Numbered from the stretch's first letter, positions 49,601 through 60,600 are shown. The stretch: 64,000 nucleotides of DNA from Quillaja saponaria (GCA_029379385.1 CM055608.1:21822350-21886349), one strand, 5' to 3'. Translations and numbers: made by a program. Notes: generated by a model from the letters alone, not told the origin.

Positions 49601-51257
49601 ACGAAGCCAAAGAGGTGCATGTTGGGTGTGTTTTGTCTTTTGTTTTTCTTCTCTTATGTTATTGATCTATAGTTTTGTCTTTTGTGTTAAAAACCTACAC
49701 TTTAATTATTCTTTTTTTTTTAAAAAAATTATTATTAAAGGGCAATAAAATGCTTATTTTGTTTAGTTATGGATAAAAAGAAGATTTAAAGGCTTTAGTA
49801 GACATTGGATAAGTATAGACTATACTTTTTTTTTTTTTTTTTGGCTTACCAACTATTAAAAAATAATTATTTATAATGTATTGTTTTGAATATTTATTAA
49901 TTTAAAAAAAATAAAAAATAAATAAATAAATAAAAACTGAATCATACGATTCATGATTCATAAAAATTGGATTTCAATTCACAATTTGGCACTTATGTTT
50001 ACAACAGCTAGACGTGAAGAATGACTTTCTACAAGGGGATCTAGCTAAGGAAGTGTATATGAAGATTTCCCTAATTTTTCTTATCAGAAAACTGGACAGA
50101 AAGTATGCAAATTGAAGAAGTCATTATATGGTCTCAAACAGTCTCCTAGAACATGGTTTGATAGATTTAGAATGGCAAAGTTATCTTTAAGGTATCAATC
50201 AGTCTCCTAGAGCACTTATGTTCATTGTTCTCATTGTTTATGTTGTTGATATAATTATGCAAGAGATAATTCTGTTAAGGTAACCCGACTAAAAATCATC
50301 TTGTCATGGAATTTGAGGTCAAGGACTAGGGACTGCTTCAGTACTTCCTTGGAATTAAAGTTGCTCGGTTTGAAGATTGAATATTCCTATCTCAAAAGAA
50401 GTATATCCTTGACCTACTTGAGGAGGTTGGCATGCTTGGATGTAGGTCTATTGACACACCTATTGAATTTGAAGCTGATCACAAGCCGCAAAATGGTGAT
50501 GCGAATGCATTGATAAGAAGAGATACTAGAGAATGGTTAGGAAATTAATATATTTATCTCCCTCTCGTCCAGACTTAGCTTACGTTGTTAGCATGGTTGG
50601 TCAGTTTATGCATGATTCTTGCTCTACTCATTTGGATATGGTTTATCACATACTAAGGTACTTGAAATTTGCTCCTGGAAAGGGACCTCTATTTGAAAAT
50701 CATAGAAACCTATGGATGGAAGCTTATATAGATGCAAACTAGGCTAGATTACTTAATGATATAAGGTCCACATCAGTATATTGCACTTCTTTTGGCAGAA
50801 ATCTAGTTTCTTGGAGAAAGTAAGAAGTAAGTTGTGGTTGGTAGATCTAATGCAGAACCAGTACATAGAACAATGGCCCATGGACCTTGTGAATTGTTAT
50901 AGCTTAAGAGGCTCACGTAAGATTTCGACAAGCCATAGAAAAACCTATGTTGTTGTATTGTGACAACACTACTACTATTAACATAGCTCACAATCTAGTC
51001 CAACATGACATGACAAAACACATTGAAATTGGCAGGCATTTTATTAAGGAAAAGCTAGACTCTAAGCTAATTTGTATAACTTTTGTAAGGTTTGAAAACC
51101 AATTAGCTGATGTCTTCACAAAATGTCTTAGTAGATGTGATTATCATCCAATTGTTTACAAGATGGCCATGAGAGATATCTATTCTCCATCTTGAGAAGG
51201 AGTGTTCGATATAAATACTTAGTTATATAGGAGTATTTTAATATTTATCCTTTAGGA

Positions 51258-51296
<39 letters not shown>

Positions 51297-52902
51297 ATAC
51301 GTTGTAATTGTTTGATAACACAACAAGAAATTTTCTCCAAAACTTAATATCTCCAAAACTCAACTCAATGCTGACATAAAATCATCAAACAACATCATCA
51401 AGAACGAAGGGAGAAAATCAAATGATTAAAAGACCCCAACACCCAGACCACTTCATCCAAGCTCAAATGAGTCACGTTACAATGAAATTAAAAAGTGTTA
51501 CATAGATACAAATAGAATATAAATGGTCAAGAATTAAATGATTCCCTAATGCTACAACTAACATTTATATTTTCACTTTAGTTTATAGTAATATCAGTGT
51601 TGTCTTTTTTTTTCTTTTTTTTTTAAAAAGAAAAAAAAGTAGTGATGTTGTAATGCAAACACAAAAGCCTCTCAATTTATGCCGAAATCCAAAATACACA
51701 TCAAGCGATTACTTGTGCATAGCTTTCTTCAAAGGTTATTTGAATTGCGGTTCTTAATAGACTCAATAACGATTTGCTGCAGGTATGGAGACCGTCAAAG
51801 GCTCTATCTCCATACATTTGTGTTATGTGTTTTCGAATTAGTGAAACCAATCAGCACCTATTGCTTCATTTTTCATGGGTTTGGAATATTTGGTGTAGAC
51901 GCTTTGATATCTTCAGCACTTTTGGGTTTGTCCGAACTCTCTTGATGAATTTTTGATACATCATGGAAGTTTTGGGAGAAAGAAGGTTATTAAGTGTCTA
52001 TGGCATTGTGCCACCTTTCTGAAGTAGTGGGAGCGTAATTTGAGGATTTTTCATGATTGTTACCTCCCATGGAACCTTCAATAGGACAAGATTATGTTCC
52101 TCACTTCTTTATGGTGTTCTGTTTCAAATGCATTTCAGGATATTTTCATAGCGGAGATGCAGGCTTTGTTTCTTTTTTATTTACATTTAATTATATTTCT
52201 GGACTTCTCTTCTTCCTTAATAAAATTTCTCCTTTTTTAATAAAAAAACTATCTGTGCATAGCAAAAGTGCAATCTTTGAACACATTCAGACACCATTAG
52301 AGCCCATTGCAACTATATAATTTCTTTTCCTTTTAAACAAGATATTATGCCTTAAAACAGAAGCTAAAGCAACTCATAAGTATTGGGTAGCAGAGTATTC
52401 GATGTAGAAAACGAACCTGCGCATATTGGATGCATTTATGGTTGGCAAGCTGCTTGATTCTCTTCTTATGCGCGAGAAAAACCCGACCAATCTCTTCAGG
52501 CGACAAATCACACAACTGAACCGAGTGAACCGGTGTCTCAATCACCACGTCGTGGAAACCAAACCCACTCAAAATCGAATGACCGCCGCCAACATGGTTG
52601 GTGGGGTGAAGTGTTTGGGCAAATGGGTCTTCAAGATTCCTGCTGAGAGCTGGGTAAAGATTCTCGATGACTCTGATCTTCCATTCTGGGCTATCGGGGG
52701 GCACTCGAAATATCTCAGGTGCACACTCTTGCTCACGGCCGATGCAGAAGGGGCACTGTTGTTGTTGTTGATTTGGGTTTGTGGTGGGGGATTTGGATTT
52801 AAAATCGGAAGGTCTTTTAGATCTGGCAGGTGAAAATATGACCCAACGGTTTGTTACTGGGTCTTTCCTCAGTTCTGGGTTTCGAGCTTCGGTCTGATTC
52901 AT
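43379..52902 (-). CDS. GalT-like / ADP-glucose phosphorylase-type nucleotidyltransferase, three exons
   Basis: Join 52902-52417, 46658-46368, 43642-43379; all borders are GT/AG and phase 0; product 346 residues, close to the about 350 of Arabidopsis At5g18200. The family (HIT superfamily, GalT branch) moves nucleoside monophosphate between sugar phosphates or phosphate through a nucleotidyl-His intermediate; the plant member studied acts as an ADP-glucose phosphorylase. Seen: Cys50 and Cys53 (QCPFC), His126 (ETPVHS) and His177 fit zinc site 1; HSHSQ (177-181) gives nucleophile His179; Cys209/Cys212 (CFLC), His248 (PRDHSAHFHE) and His302 (YVHWF) fit zinc site 2; GFEIGTGCYINPVFPED closes the protein. 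No signal peptide. No stop or frameshift, so it is probably functional. Introns of 5758 and 2725 bp are swollen by transposons and a duplication. The substrate is inferred. Confidence 0.93.
43717..43742. repeat. (AG)13 microsatellite in intron 2
   Basis: Thirteen AG units 75 bp upstream of exon 3. On the transcribed strand it reads (CT)n, a pyrimidine tract that could influence the acceptor. Confidence 0.95.
43788..46563 (-). repeat. Intragenic tandem duplication, unit about 2.4 kb
   Basis: 43788-44192 aligns with about 46094-46563, covering the exon-2 half and roughly 270 bp of following intron (shared phrases such as GCCAACTTCATCTAAC and CACCAAGAATTACCTTCT). The copies have diverged by substitutions and indels. 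Between them (44200-46090) is AT-rich sequence with no gene. Confidence 0.8.
43994..44190 (-). pseudogene. Duplicated, broken second half of GalT-like exon 2
   Basis: Minus strand reads KEYFDLKSKCCLCESQ and CFISVVPFAATFPF, matching exon 2 residues 200-239. An extra T then shifts the frame before IWIIP, and an insertion sits before DHSAHF. The intact-looking donor AAG/GTAATT is retained at 43994. The 5' half of the exon (with HSHSQ and the acceptor) is absent. The copy lies 2374 bp downstream of exon 2 in the sense of transcription. Confidence 0.9.
46368..46658 (-). CDS. GalT-like gene, exon 2
   Basis: 97 codons after the acceptor TTCAAAAG/GTG; donor AAG/GTAATT. Holds the HSHSQ active site and the CFLC zinc pair. 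A broken copy of its second half lies at 43994-44190. Confidence 0.93.
47019..47046. repeat. Poly(T) tract in intron 1
   Basis: An uninterrupted T-run between two similar phrases (GGTTTCTCCAAGGTATCC and GGTTTCTCACAAGTATCC), suggesting a small A-tailed retroposon on the minus strand, possibly a SINE; not proven. Confidence 0.5.
47166..48930 (-). mobile_element. 5'-truncated LINE nested in the copia 5' LTR
   Basis: Minus strand: GMKIGYKDVKVSHLQFANDT (RT catalytic box, FADD mutated to FAND) at about 48880, FDGWKDAFFSLGGRIILLNY at about 48590, then the zf-RVT domain (HKFIWKAKIPFKVKAFVWTT at about 47760, CETNEHLFLHC at about 47600) and a 3' UTR with AATAAAATC near 47175. Stops separate the pieces. 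It lies in the sense orientation of the host gene. Confidence 0.85.
48931..49989. other. Unassigned interior of the copia element with an 85-bp direct repeat
   Basis: No coding domain. The phrase starting GTTGGGTGTGTTTTGTC and ending AAAACCTACACTT occurs at 49479-49563 and 49621-49704, nearly identical, separated by a T-run and about 57 bp. 49190-49470 is GT-rich and resembles an untranslated retroelement segment. Confidence 0.5.
49990..51195 (+). pseudogene. copia pol remnant (RT C-terminal part and RNase H)
   Basis: Plus strand reads QLDVKNDFLQGDLAKEVYMK, KKSLYGLKQSPRTWFDRF, then LQYFLGIKVARFE, LIYLSPSRPDLAYVVSMVGQ, LRYLKFAPGKG and finally the RNase H end VLYCDNTTTINIAHN and TKHIEIGRHFIKEKL, before the 3' LTR. 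Several frameshifts and stops. The YVDD box is not intact (only a VVDIIM-like remnant near 50240). Confidence 0.88.
51203..51322 (+). repeat. 3' LTR of the intron-1 copia element
   Basis: About 120 bp including a TA microsatellite (51259-51293). Preceded by the purine tract GAGAAGGAG. Confidence 0.8.
51724..52253 (+). mobile_element. 5'-truncated LINE 3' end with target duplication
   Basis: Plus strand reads the zf-RVT end: RPSKALSPYICVMCF, ISETNQHLLLHFSW and VWNIWCRRFDIFSTFGF (51780-51930), then a 3' UTR ending AATAAAATTTCTCC and an A-rich tail. TGTGCATAGC flanks it on both sides (51714-51723 and 52254-52263), a perfect 10-bp duplication. It sits about 160 bp inside intron 1 of the GalT-like gene. 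Confidence 0.9.
52417..52902 (-). CDS. GalT-like gene, exon 1
   Basis: 162 codons from the only sensible ATG (MNQTEARNPELRKDPVTNRW). Ends ...IQYAQ then the donor GGTTCGT, i.e. CAG/GTTCGT. Contains zinc ligands Cys50, Cys53 and His126 and a short Gln run (QQQQQ, 45-49). Confidence 0.93.
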
Positions 52903-52996
52903 TCTTTGTCTTTACTCTCAACTCTCGACGAATTTCCGACTGGTGGAAATCCTTGTACAGCGGGGTCGTTTATTTATTTCACCCGTATAAACAAGT

Positions 52997-53006
52997 GTTT
53001 ATAAAC
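52997..53006 (-). promoter_or_regulatory. TATA-like element of the GalT-like gene
   Basis: GTTTATAAAC, about 95 bases upstream of the ATG. It is a plausible core promoter but untested; the region also has pyrimidine runs suitable for a 5' UTR. Confidence 0.35.
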
Positions 53007-53114
53007 TTTATCTTCCTTTTTCCTCGTGTCTTCCACGCAGCCTTCTTTTTTCTTTCTTTCTTCTTTTGTAAACCAGTTGGAGCACGCGGTATCCAACTCT
53101 ACAAACCAGACTAA

Positions 53115-53412
53115 CACATATATCTAAATGTATATGATATTGTATTTTTTTTTATAGAAAAAATACTAAATTAATTTGGACAAATTTTTGTTATAAAAAC
53201 TCTTTACGTTTTTAATTATTTTTTGATATATAGTGATACTATTGTAAATATTAAGCAATTTATTTGTTTCTTAATATTATAATATAATAAATTAAATTAC
53301 AAATAAAAAATTTATCATTTAATAAAATTTAGTGAGTAAAAATTTAACCACCTTACTATCATATAATAAATAAATTAGAAAACCATAATATCTTATAAAT
53401 ATTACTTAATTA
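53115..53412. other. AT-rich upstream region
   Basis: No coding signal; may contain distal promoter sequence of the GalT-like gene. Confidence 0.4.
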
Positions 53413-53757
53413 TTATGTAATATCAGATAGGATATTTAACTTTAAAAGTAAGAATATGATAGAAACATAAGCATCTTCAACCATAGATGTAAATCCAAAA
53501 CTTCTAAGATCAAGAACAACCTTTCCGATATTCTTCACCAATCTATTATTTTCTGAGAATGTACCATGGTTATAGCATTCATCAATATCCATTTCACCAT
53601 CTTTGTTGGAGATTTTCCCTTTTTCATCTATAGCCATGTCACTTTTATGTTGAGATACATCATCCTTGAACTCTCCAATCATGATTGTACTTATCTCGTT
53701 CAACATTCTCTTGAAATACCATTGGGGTATTTCTAATTGAAGCAAAGAAGAAAGCAA
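53413..53757 (-). pseudogene. APC2: APC2 (anaphase-promoting complex subunit 2) exon fragment
   Basis: APC2 is the cullin-like scaffold of the APC/C ubiquitin ligase. The frame reads WYFKRMLNEISTIMIGE, an acidic stretch with GEMDIDECYNHGTFSENN, then RLVKNIGKVVLDLRSFGFTS and MVEDAYVSIIFLLLK. This matches the N-terminal third of plant APC2 (family: ENNKLVKNIGKVVRDLRSLGFTSMTEDAYASAIFLLLK). Only about 95 residues are present. The frame stops soon after LLLK, and no further APC2 domain (cullin homology, WHB) is visible nearby. A displaced fragment, not a gene. Confidence 0.85.
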
Positions 53758-54699
53758 TAATAAATTATAAAGCTAGTGATTGTAGTGATAACAAGTATTA
53801 TAATTTCATGAAATCAATAAATGCATTTGGGAAGGCTTGTAGGGCTATAACTTGAACTAATCCATCAATAAATAAACTGTTGTAGTCCTAGAGTGCATTG
53901 AACAGAAGCAAGTCTACTACAGATAATTGAAATATGACTGGAACCTAGTAGTTGTAAACAAGAGACCCTATACAAGTTATAGTAAGATACCACTTGATTC
54001 CCATCTATATAATATCAGTAATTGACAGTAATTTTTTAACAGAAGCAATTAAAAGAACAAAAGGATTTTCAACTTTTTCGAACTACATGAAAAGGGAAAG
54101 ATAGTGTGTTAAGACATTTTTTTCAAACTATTTGTAATGGGAAAGATATTCTTTTAAGATTGATATTTGTAATGTCTTTTCATTGTCTCCCTGCTAAAAT
54201 CATAATTCTTTAAAAGCATCCACATAACTTCTTATAGAGACATTAAGAAGCTAGGAGCTTTTCTTCACCAAGTCTAAAATCTATTCTAATCGAAAATTTC
54301 CTCCCTGTTAACTATAAGACCACAATAACTATTTTAATATACTTAGAAGTTAGATGTGATCTTTCTACCTAACATGATATCCACACACAAAAACGTAGGG
54401 ATCGAACTAAAATAATTGTGAGAAAATATATTTTAAACTCATTCTCATCATAAATGGAGAACTTCATGTATAATACACATATTTGTATATACTTAAATTG
54501 TTTGTCATAATCAAGGTGCTTAGGCATGTTCTCAGGAGTCAATACTTCGTATAGTAATCATATAAAAATATCTAATATTTTGGTGCTCATTGTAATCAGT
54601 GTTTGATTTAAGATGATTTACAAAAAGAGATAATTAATAAAGAGACAACACAGACTAAGTACAGTTTTGAAATAATAGTTATAGAACATGCAATTTACC

Positions 54700-54850
54700 T
54701 TAATGTATTAGACCCATAAAGAACTCTAACAATATGAGCATCGACAGCTTCCATTGGTGGAGGGTCATCACTTGACCAATTTGGCAGCACAACCTCAATT
54801 TTTTCATGTAGGGGTGACCGGTAATTAGAAATAGGTATGACATTGATCTA
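54700..54850 (-). pseudogene. Unidentified exon-like piece
   Basis: Minus strand reads SPLHEKIEVVLPNWSSDDPP then MEAVDAHIVRVLYGSNTLR, followed by a donor-like AAG/GTAAATTG. The composition is clearly protein-like; I cannot name the family. Confidence 0.4.
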
Positions 54851-54898
54851 ACCAGCAAGTTCATTTTTGATGGGTGGATCTACTCAACTTCTTATAGT

Positions 54899-55084
54899 TC
54901 ATGATTTTGATGCTGTGTTGGATTGATGAGGAAAGTGGCTCTTAGGACCATATGTGCTAGATCCGGTACTATTGGCTGGTTTGCTCATATGTGCATCTGC
55001 AATCTTGGAAGACATAGTTGTAGTGGCAAGGGTCTCCTGACCATGTGTAGTTTTTATGGGTAAAACTATCTGACTTTTTATCAT
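54899..55084 (-). pseudogene. Unidentified coding-like piece, Ser/Thr-rich
   Basis: A 61-codon frame with ADAHMSKPANSTGSSTYGPK near its end. It lies upstream (in minus sense) of the exon-like piece at 54700 and may come from the same source gene. No domain is recognised. Confidence 0.3.
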
Positions 55085-55694
55085 TTCTACTTCTATTTCT
55101 GCATTAAAAAAAAATCACATATACATGCTATTTGCTTATTAGAAAATAAATATTTATTTACCATATTGATATGTTGTAATTTATTTGGAAATATTATTGA
55201 TTTATAAAATAATATAGAATATGGATTACAATAATTAAATTATTATTATTTCGTTACGAAGCACGAAAGACATAAATATTAGGGATATAGTGACTATGAA
55301 TGACTATTATTATGATATGACAATACATTACTTTATGTTGATTATCACATGGTTTATGTATAACAGTAAAGCTATCTGACTTTCTATCATTTCTAATTCT
55401 ATTTCTGGCATAAAAAAACTATATATATAAAAAAATCACATATACATGCTATTTGCTTATTACAATATATATATATATATTTACCATATTGATATGCTGT
55501 AATTTATTTGGAAATGTTATTGATTTATAAAGTAATATAGAATATGGATTACAAGAATTAAATTATTATTATTTCATTACGAAGCATGAAAGACATAAAT
55601 GTTGGGGATACAATGACTATGAATGATTATTACTATGATATGACAATACGTTACTTTATATTGATTATCACATGGTTTATGTATGACAGTAAAG
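55066..55694. repeat. 306-bp tandem duplication
   Basis: 55066-55371 and 55372-55694 align from CTATCTGACTTT to TATGTATRACAGTAAAGC with few substitutions; the second copy has expanded TA runs. AT-rich, non-coding. Confidence 0.88.
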
Positions 55695-55897
55695 CTTATA
55701 CTATTTGTAAACAATCTTCATGTTGAAAAACTTTAAATATAGTTTTATGTCTAATCACTATTGAAATCACTATTTGTTATTGTACCTATTGGACGCTATT
55801 TAATATTTGTCGTATATATTTCATTTTGCTATTGCTTTAGTTTAATTTTTTTCTACTCTATATTTTGTGTTTTTTGACAAAGGTGTTATGGGATTTC

Positions 55898-58800
55898 TGT
55901 CACACCCCTCTTGGAGGTATGATTGGCTAGAGGAATGGATAACCTAACATCCGTAACCTTAACTCCAAAAGTTAAAAATAAACAACTATGACCTTTGACC
56001 AAACCCATAAAAGTAAAAACTTATAAAACAACAATTTACTATAAGAGTTTGTTTACTAAAATAAATAACAATTTACTGAAAATTTTGGCAGAAGTTACTT
56101 GTAAAATGGAACATGGCCACATAATTTAAAAAAACATATTCCTGTTATTATACCATAACAACTATAATAACAAAGACAATATGGAGCTTCGCTCCAATCC
56201 TTATCATAAAAACAACTAACTAAACTATTACACAATATAAGACCTGCATCCTACAGCTCTGGTGTGACTGCCAATTTTCAACCTTTGACTTCAAGATTGA
56301 AATTCCAAAAAATTACTTTGCTACCAAACACTTGGCAAAGTTCATTATCAGTAATGGCTGACCGGGAGATCCTGTTACTAAAAAAAATTCACAAGAGAGG
56401 GGTAAGTCCTATAGACTCAGTGAGTGAAAAATAGTACCTAAAGAGTATTAGCATCATTCAACACAAGTAATTTAATATAATATATGAATATAATCATTTA
56501 ATATATCAATATATTCTAAATCACTATTGTTGCACTTACACAGTTATGAAAACATAATACTTAACTAACACAATCCATTTTAAAACAATCAAGACAATCA
56601 AAATATACAAAGCAGACAAAGGGCCAACAGAGTAACTCAGCCCCGCACAACAATATCTCCCCTCACCGGGCATTTACGCTCCCACACAACAGGTTAATTC
56701 TTCGTACACAATCCATTCCACCGGGGCTGAGCACTCATTTCTTTTAAAACAATTGTCAGAATTAGAATATCTCATATCAGAATATCAAATTAAAATATCC
56801 TAGGTACGCCTGGATTTCAATTTTAGAAATAAAAATCATTTCTTAGGAAAAATTTCAATTTGTTGGCCCTTATCAACTACAAACAATTTTAATTCTCAAC
56901 CATAATCCAATAACTAGCTAAAACATTACACTTGTACATTTATTTAAATACACATACAATTACACATAGTAATCTAGTCCCTAAAGGCAACAATTAACCA
57001 CTTACCTTCAACTAATTTCATTCGTCACTTGCACTTGCATTCGCGTATCTCATCAATCCATATTAAGATCGGAAATTGAAATTCATATTTTCAAATAATA
57101 CTTAGTTCATAAACGTTATTGTTATAATCTTTTAATTAATAAGCTTATATTTCAACTTATATAGGTTTTTTTATGAAAGTTTTATATTAAGTTATTACAT
57201 GTCAAGTAATATGAATTGTACTTTATAGGGTAAGGTTAATAATGAAGAGACATTTTAAATGTCTTGACAATGCATAGGATAGAAAGAATCTATTAGAAAA
57301 TTTAGAAAACATGAATGAGTTAAAGATGTTGAAACTGTCCAAACTGAGGGTTTAGATTAATGTTCACTATAATGGTCATATCTTCCTCTAGAAAATTCCA
57401 AATCCAGTTTTGTAAAATTTATTAAAGACTAGACACATGTAGCTTTATAATGATATATCATTTGTAATTTTTTTAATTAGTATATCAATACATTTTATTC
57501 TTTGAAGTTGCATCAGATTCTGCAAAAATACAACATTTTGGCAGCTTTGACCTTACCTTAGTTATTTGAACATAACTTTCTCTAAGAAAAAGGAAATCCA
57601 ATTCTGTTTTTTTGGATTTATTAATAGACAAGTATATCTTTCAATATTGGTATCATATGAATTATTTGGATGTGTATATTAGTGCAGTTAATTATTTAAA
57701 GTTTGTTTATTTTAGGCATTTCACAACCCCCTTGGATATATATATTTATTTTCACTTACATACTTAATCAAATTTAATAAAACCAAGTTGAAACATTAAC
57801 TTTAGGAAGTTATCTAGCTTTCTTATTTAGAAAATTTTCCTACAATCAGCCTTAAACTCACTCAATTCTTCACATAAACAAAAACAAAGCACTCGTAAAA
57901 ATCTTGGTTGCCAACCTTTGATTCCGATGTTTATAGAATTCTCATACTTGGGAATTAAATTACAAAAATCTCTAGTCTAGTGTTTCAAGATGTTAGGAAC
58001 AGCTTTGATTCAGAAGTACTAAGCTAATTCCTTCCACAACTCCTGACAAAGTCTTCTGGATTGATTGAGGTTCACTAAAAATGGGGCATGACCTAACTAC
58101 TGTTCGATAACTCTACCAAAAAATATACTTAGAACCAGGTTACAAAATTTTGTAAACAATATTGTAAGACCCTAAGCTACACTTTTTCTTTTGAACTCAT
58201 AATTTAATTCAGCCCCGAAAGCACTCGTAACACAATTTCTCTAACACACTAAATCTGACCTTGCACCCCTTCAAGAACCCCTTAACTCTCATATTCCAAC
58301 ATTTCACCCTACAACTAAATATTGTTTACTCATAGTCACTACCCACATTCATTATATCATTAAATTACCACATCAACTAACCCTTCTTTACTTATTTATT
58401 GAACCTTCCCTTTAATATCTTTTATCCAATTCCCATACACAACCAAAAATAACTATTAAGTTCTTTTAAGCATTTTATCAACCACATTAAGGACCTAATT
58501 TATTCTAGTTCATATATATGTGTATATATATATATAAATATATATTCCCACAGAACCAACACACTTTTTATTAATCCAATCCGGCAATACCCCTTGACTA
58601 ATATATTGCAAGTTAATAAATTAAAACCTATGTCCTTTATTTATTTATTTATTTTTATTCTTTTTACCATTTCAGACAAAAGACCAAAAGCCTGATTAGC
58701 TAACCCAATAACCCCCTTTTACGTAATGAATGAATCAATATATTAAACCAATATATTAATAGTAAAACATTGGGCAACAATCCACAAGACACCATCTCAT

Positions 58801-60036
58801 AATACATAACCCATTCTTGAGAAACCAACTCAAAGGTATTGAAATTGTACATAGGACAATTCCACAACGGCAAGATGGGAGTGAAATCGAGTGGAAGCTG
58901 GAAATAAAGATCTAGTTATTGGAGAACTACTAATAGTGGAAGCGTTTGGTCAATAAAAACAAAGATACTAAATGTCTTTGTTTCCTTCCTTAATTATCTC
59001 ATTTGTATAGCAAAACAAGAAAAATTTAACCATCTAACAACATAACAAAGATGGTTCTATAGTCTGAAAATCATGGGTCAGTTGCATAAAGAGAGCAAGA
59101 TTTTTCTTGAAAGTGACCTAAATGATGTTGAAGGACAAAGGTAAGAATAGACGGAGTTTGGGTAGAATTCAAAACAATAAAATTAAGATAGAACTAGAAG
59201 AGCTGCCTTACCACAAAAGCTCAATGAATTGAAGAAAGACCTTTTAGCATCGTGGTGAATGGCGATGATGACATCCAATGGCAGAAGCAAGAGAATAAAA
59301 ACAGAGCAAAATACTAGAAGACTCAGGAAACAACAAAAATAAAAGTAGAAAGAGTCAGTGGAGAGAAAGAAAAAAAAGAAAAAGAAATACTTGACCACCA
59401 AAATGGAAAGAAAGGGAAAAAAAAGAATAAAAAGGATAAGACAAAGTTTTTATTTTATTTTATTTATTTATTTGTTTTTTAAATAATAAGGTCAAAGTCA
59501 ACATTTTAACTTTTGGTGGAAATTAAATCTTGAAATATATATATATACACACATTAATCTTTCCTCCCCAAATTTACTTAGTTTATATACATATTTCACA
59601 TAAAAATTTACAACAAACAAAATCAAGTTCCATGTAAATCAAATCTCAATTTAATTGTACACATATATAATTTATGTATCTATATATATAATTATAATAT
59701 GTATTTATGTCAAATACTTGCATTTATTTTCATGATCAAAAGTTACAGCAAATTGTTCAAATTTCATGTTTTAATATCGAGTTATATCATGTTCAATTAC
59801 ACTGTTACTTAATTAATTTGATTATGGTGGAGATTAAATCTTAATATATTTATACCTATACATTAATTACTCACTTATTTGAATTTAGTTGGTCACAATG
59901 TTATTTATTTTACGACAACAAATACACAATATTTTTAAAATGTATACTAAGGTTACACTAAGATATAGAATTATAACATAAATTTACACATTATGTCTTA
60001 AAACTCGATTTTACGTTATCAGGTCATGAGGGTTAT
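55898..60036 (+). repeat. Solo LTR L4
   Basis: Starts TGTCACACCCCTCTTGG and follows L2 in order throughout. The end near 60036 has lost the terminal ATAACA (reads GAGGGTTATATTTT). The left flank is ATTTC; a right-hand ATTTT partly matches. No protein domain. Its length of about 4.14 kb agrees with L2 and L3. Confidence 0.72.
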
Positions 60037-60119
60037 ATTTTTTTATCATAATAATGACATAACGTTCAAGACAAAAGGTTGTTGCTAAAATAGTTTTATC
60101 ATTATTTCACGTGACACTA

Positions 60120-60600
60120 CACGTTGGAGAACATGGTCAAATCAATCATCAAAGTGAACACCAGAATATGGCTGGATCTTCAAATTGAAGACATCAAGAG
60201 CGCAATTGGGTTCTCCCAAGTTCTTGATAACTATAAAAGTGATAGGTATACAAACAAAAAGAGTATTAAGCACAAATCAAACATGAATGGGCATTTTGTT
60301 TAGATGAAGCTGAGCTATTGGTCAATGACTTACATGATCTTGGTGCTTCACTTGTTCATCGGAAGTCATTAACAATGGAAAAGAGCAATGCCATGCAATA
60401 TGAAAAGGCAATAACAAGAATTCGCTGAGAAAATAACCAAATGTTACTTAGAAGGTGCAGATAATATATTCTCTAACTTACTGTTGATCAAGCAAGTGTT
60501 ATGAAATGAGAACTAACACCATCAGAAGTAAGTAATGTTATGAGCAATGACAAATATCTCTCAGAAGGTCTAATGTTAGATGATGACTGATTTATGTTTA
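60120..60600 (+). pseudogene. Unidentified coding-like fragment
   Basis: One frame reads EAELLVNDLHDLGASLVHRK, SNAMQYEKAITRIR, stop, ENNQMLLRR, and later VSNVMSNDKYLSEGLMLDDD. It is protein-like but unrecognised. It may continue a captured gene interrupted by L4. Confidence 0.3.

Larger units (their letters stand above)
47124..51322 (+). mobile_element. Ty1/copia element in intron 1, degenerate, with nested LINE
   Basis: Left end TGTTGGATTTAAATACTAAG (47124) and right LTR 51203-51322 (TGTTCGATATAAATACTTAG...AACACA) share the first about 45 bp, and both are flanked by ACAAG (47119-47123, 51323-51327), a perfect 5-bp duplication. The interior keeps only the 3' part of pol. The 5' LTR is interrupted after about 45 bp by a minus-strand LINE. 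It is antisense to the host gene. Confidence 0.85.

Noticed and set aside
52426..52833. 135-codon plus-strand ORF
   Set aside because: Antisense shadow of exon 1 of the GalT-like gene, which has clear family motifs on the minus strand.
59183..59401. Phe-rich 72-codon minus-strand ORF
   Set aside because: Encoded by an A/G-rich tract within the L4 LTR; no homologue in L2 or L3 at the same place that stays open.
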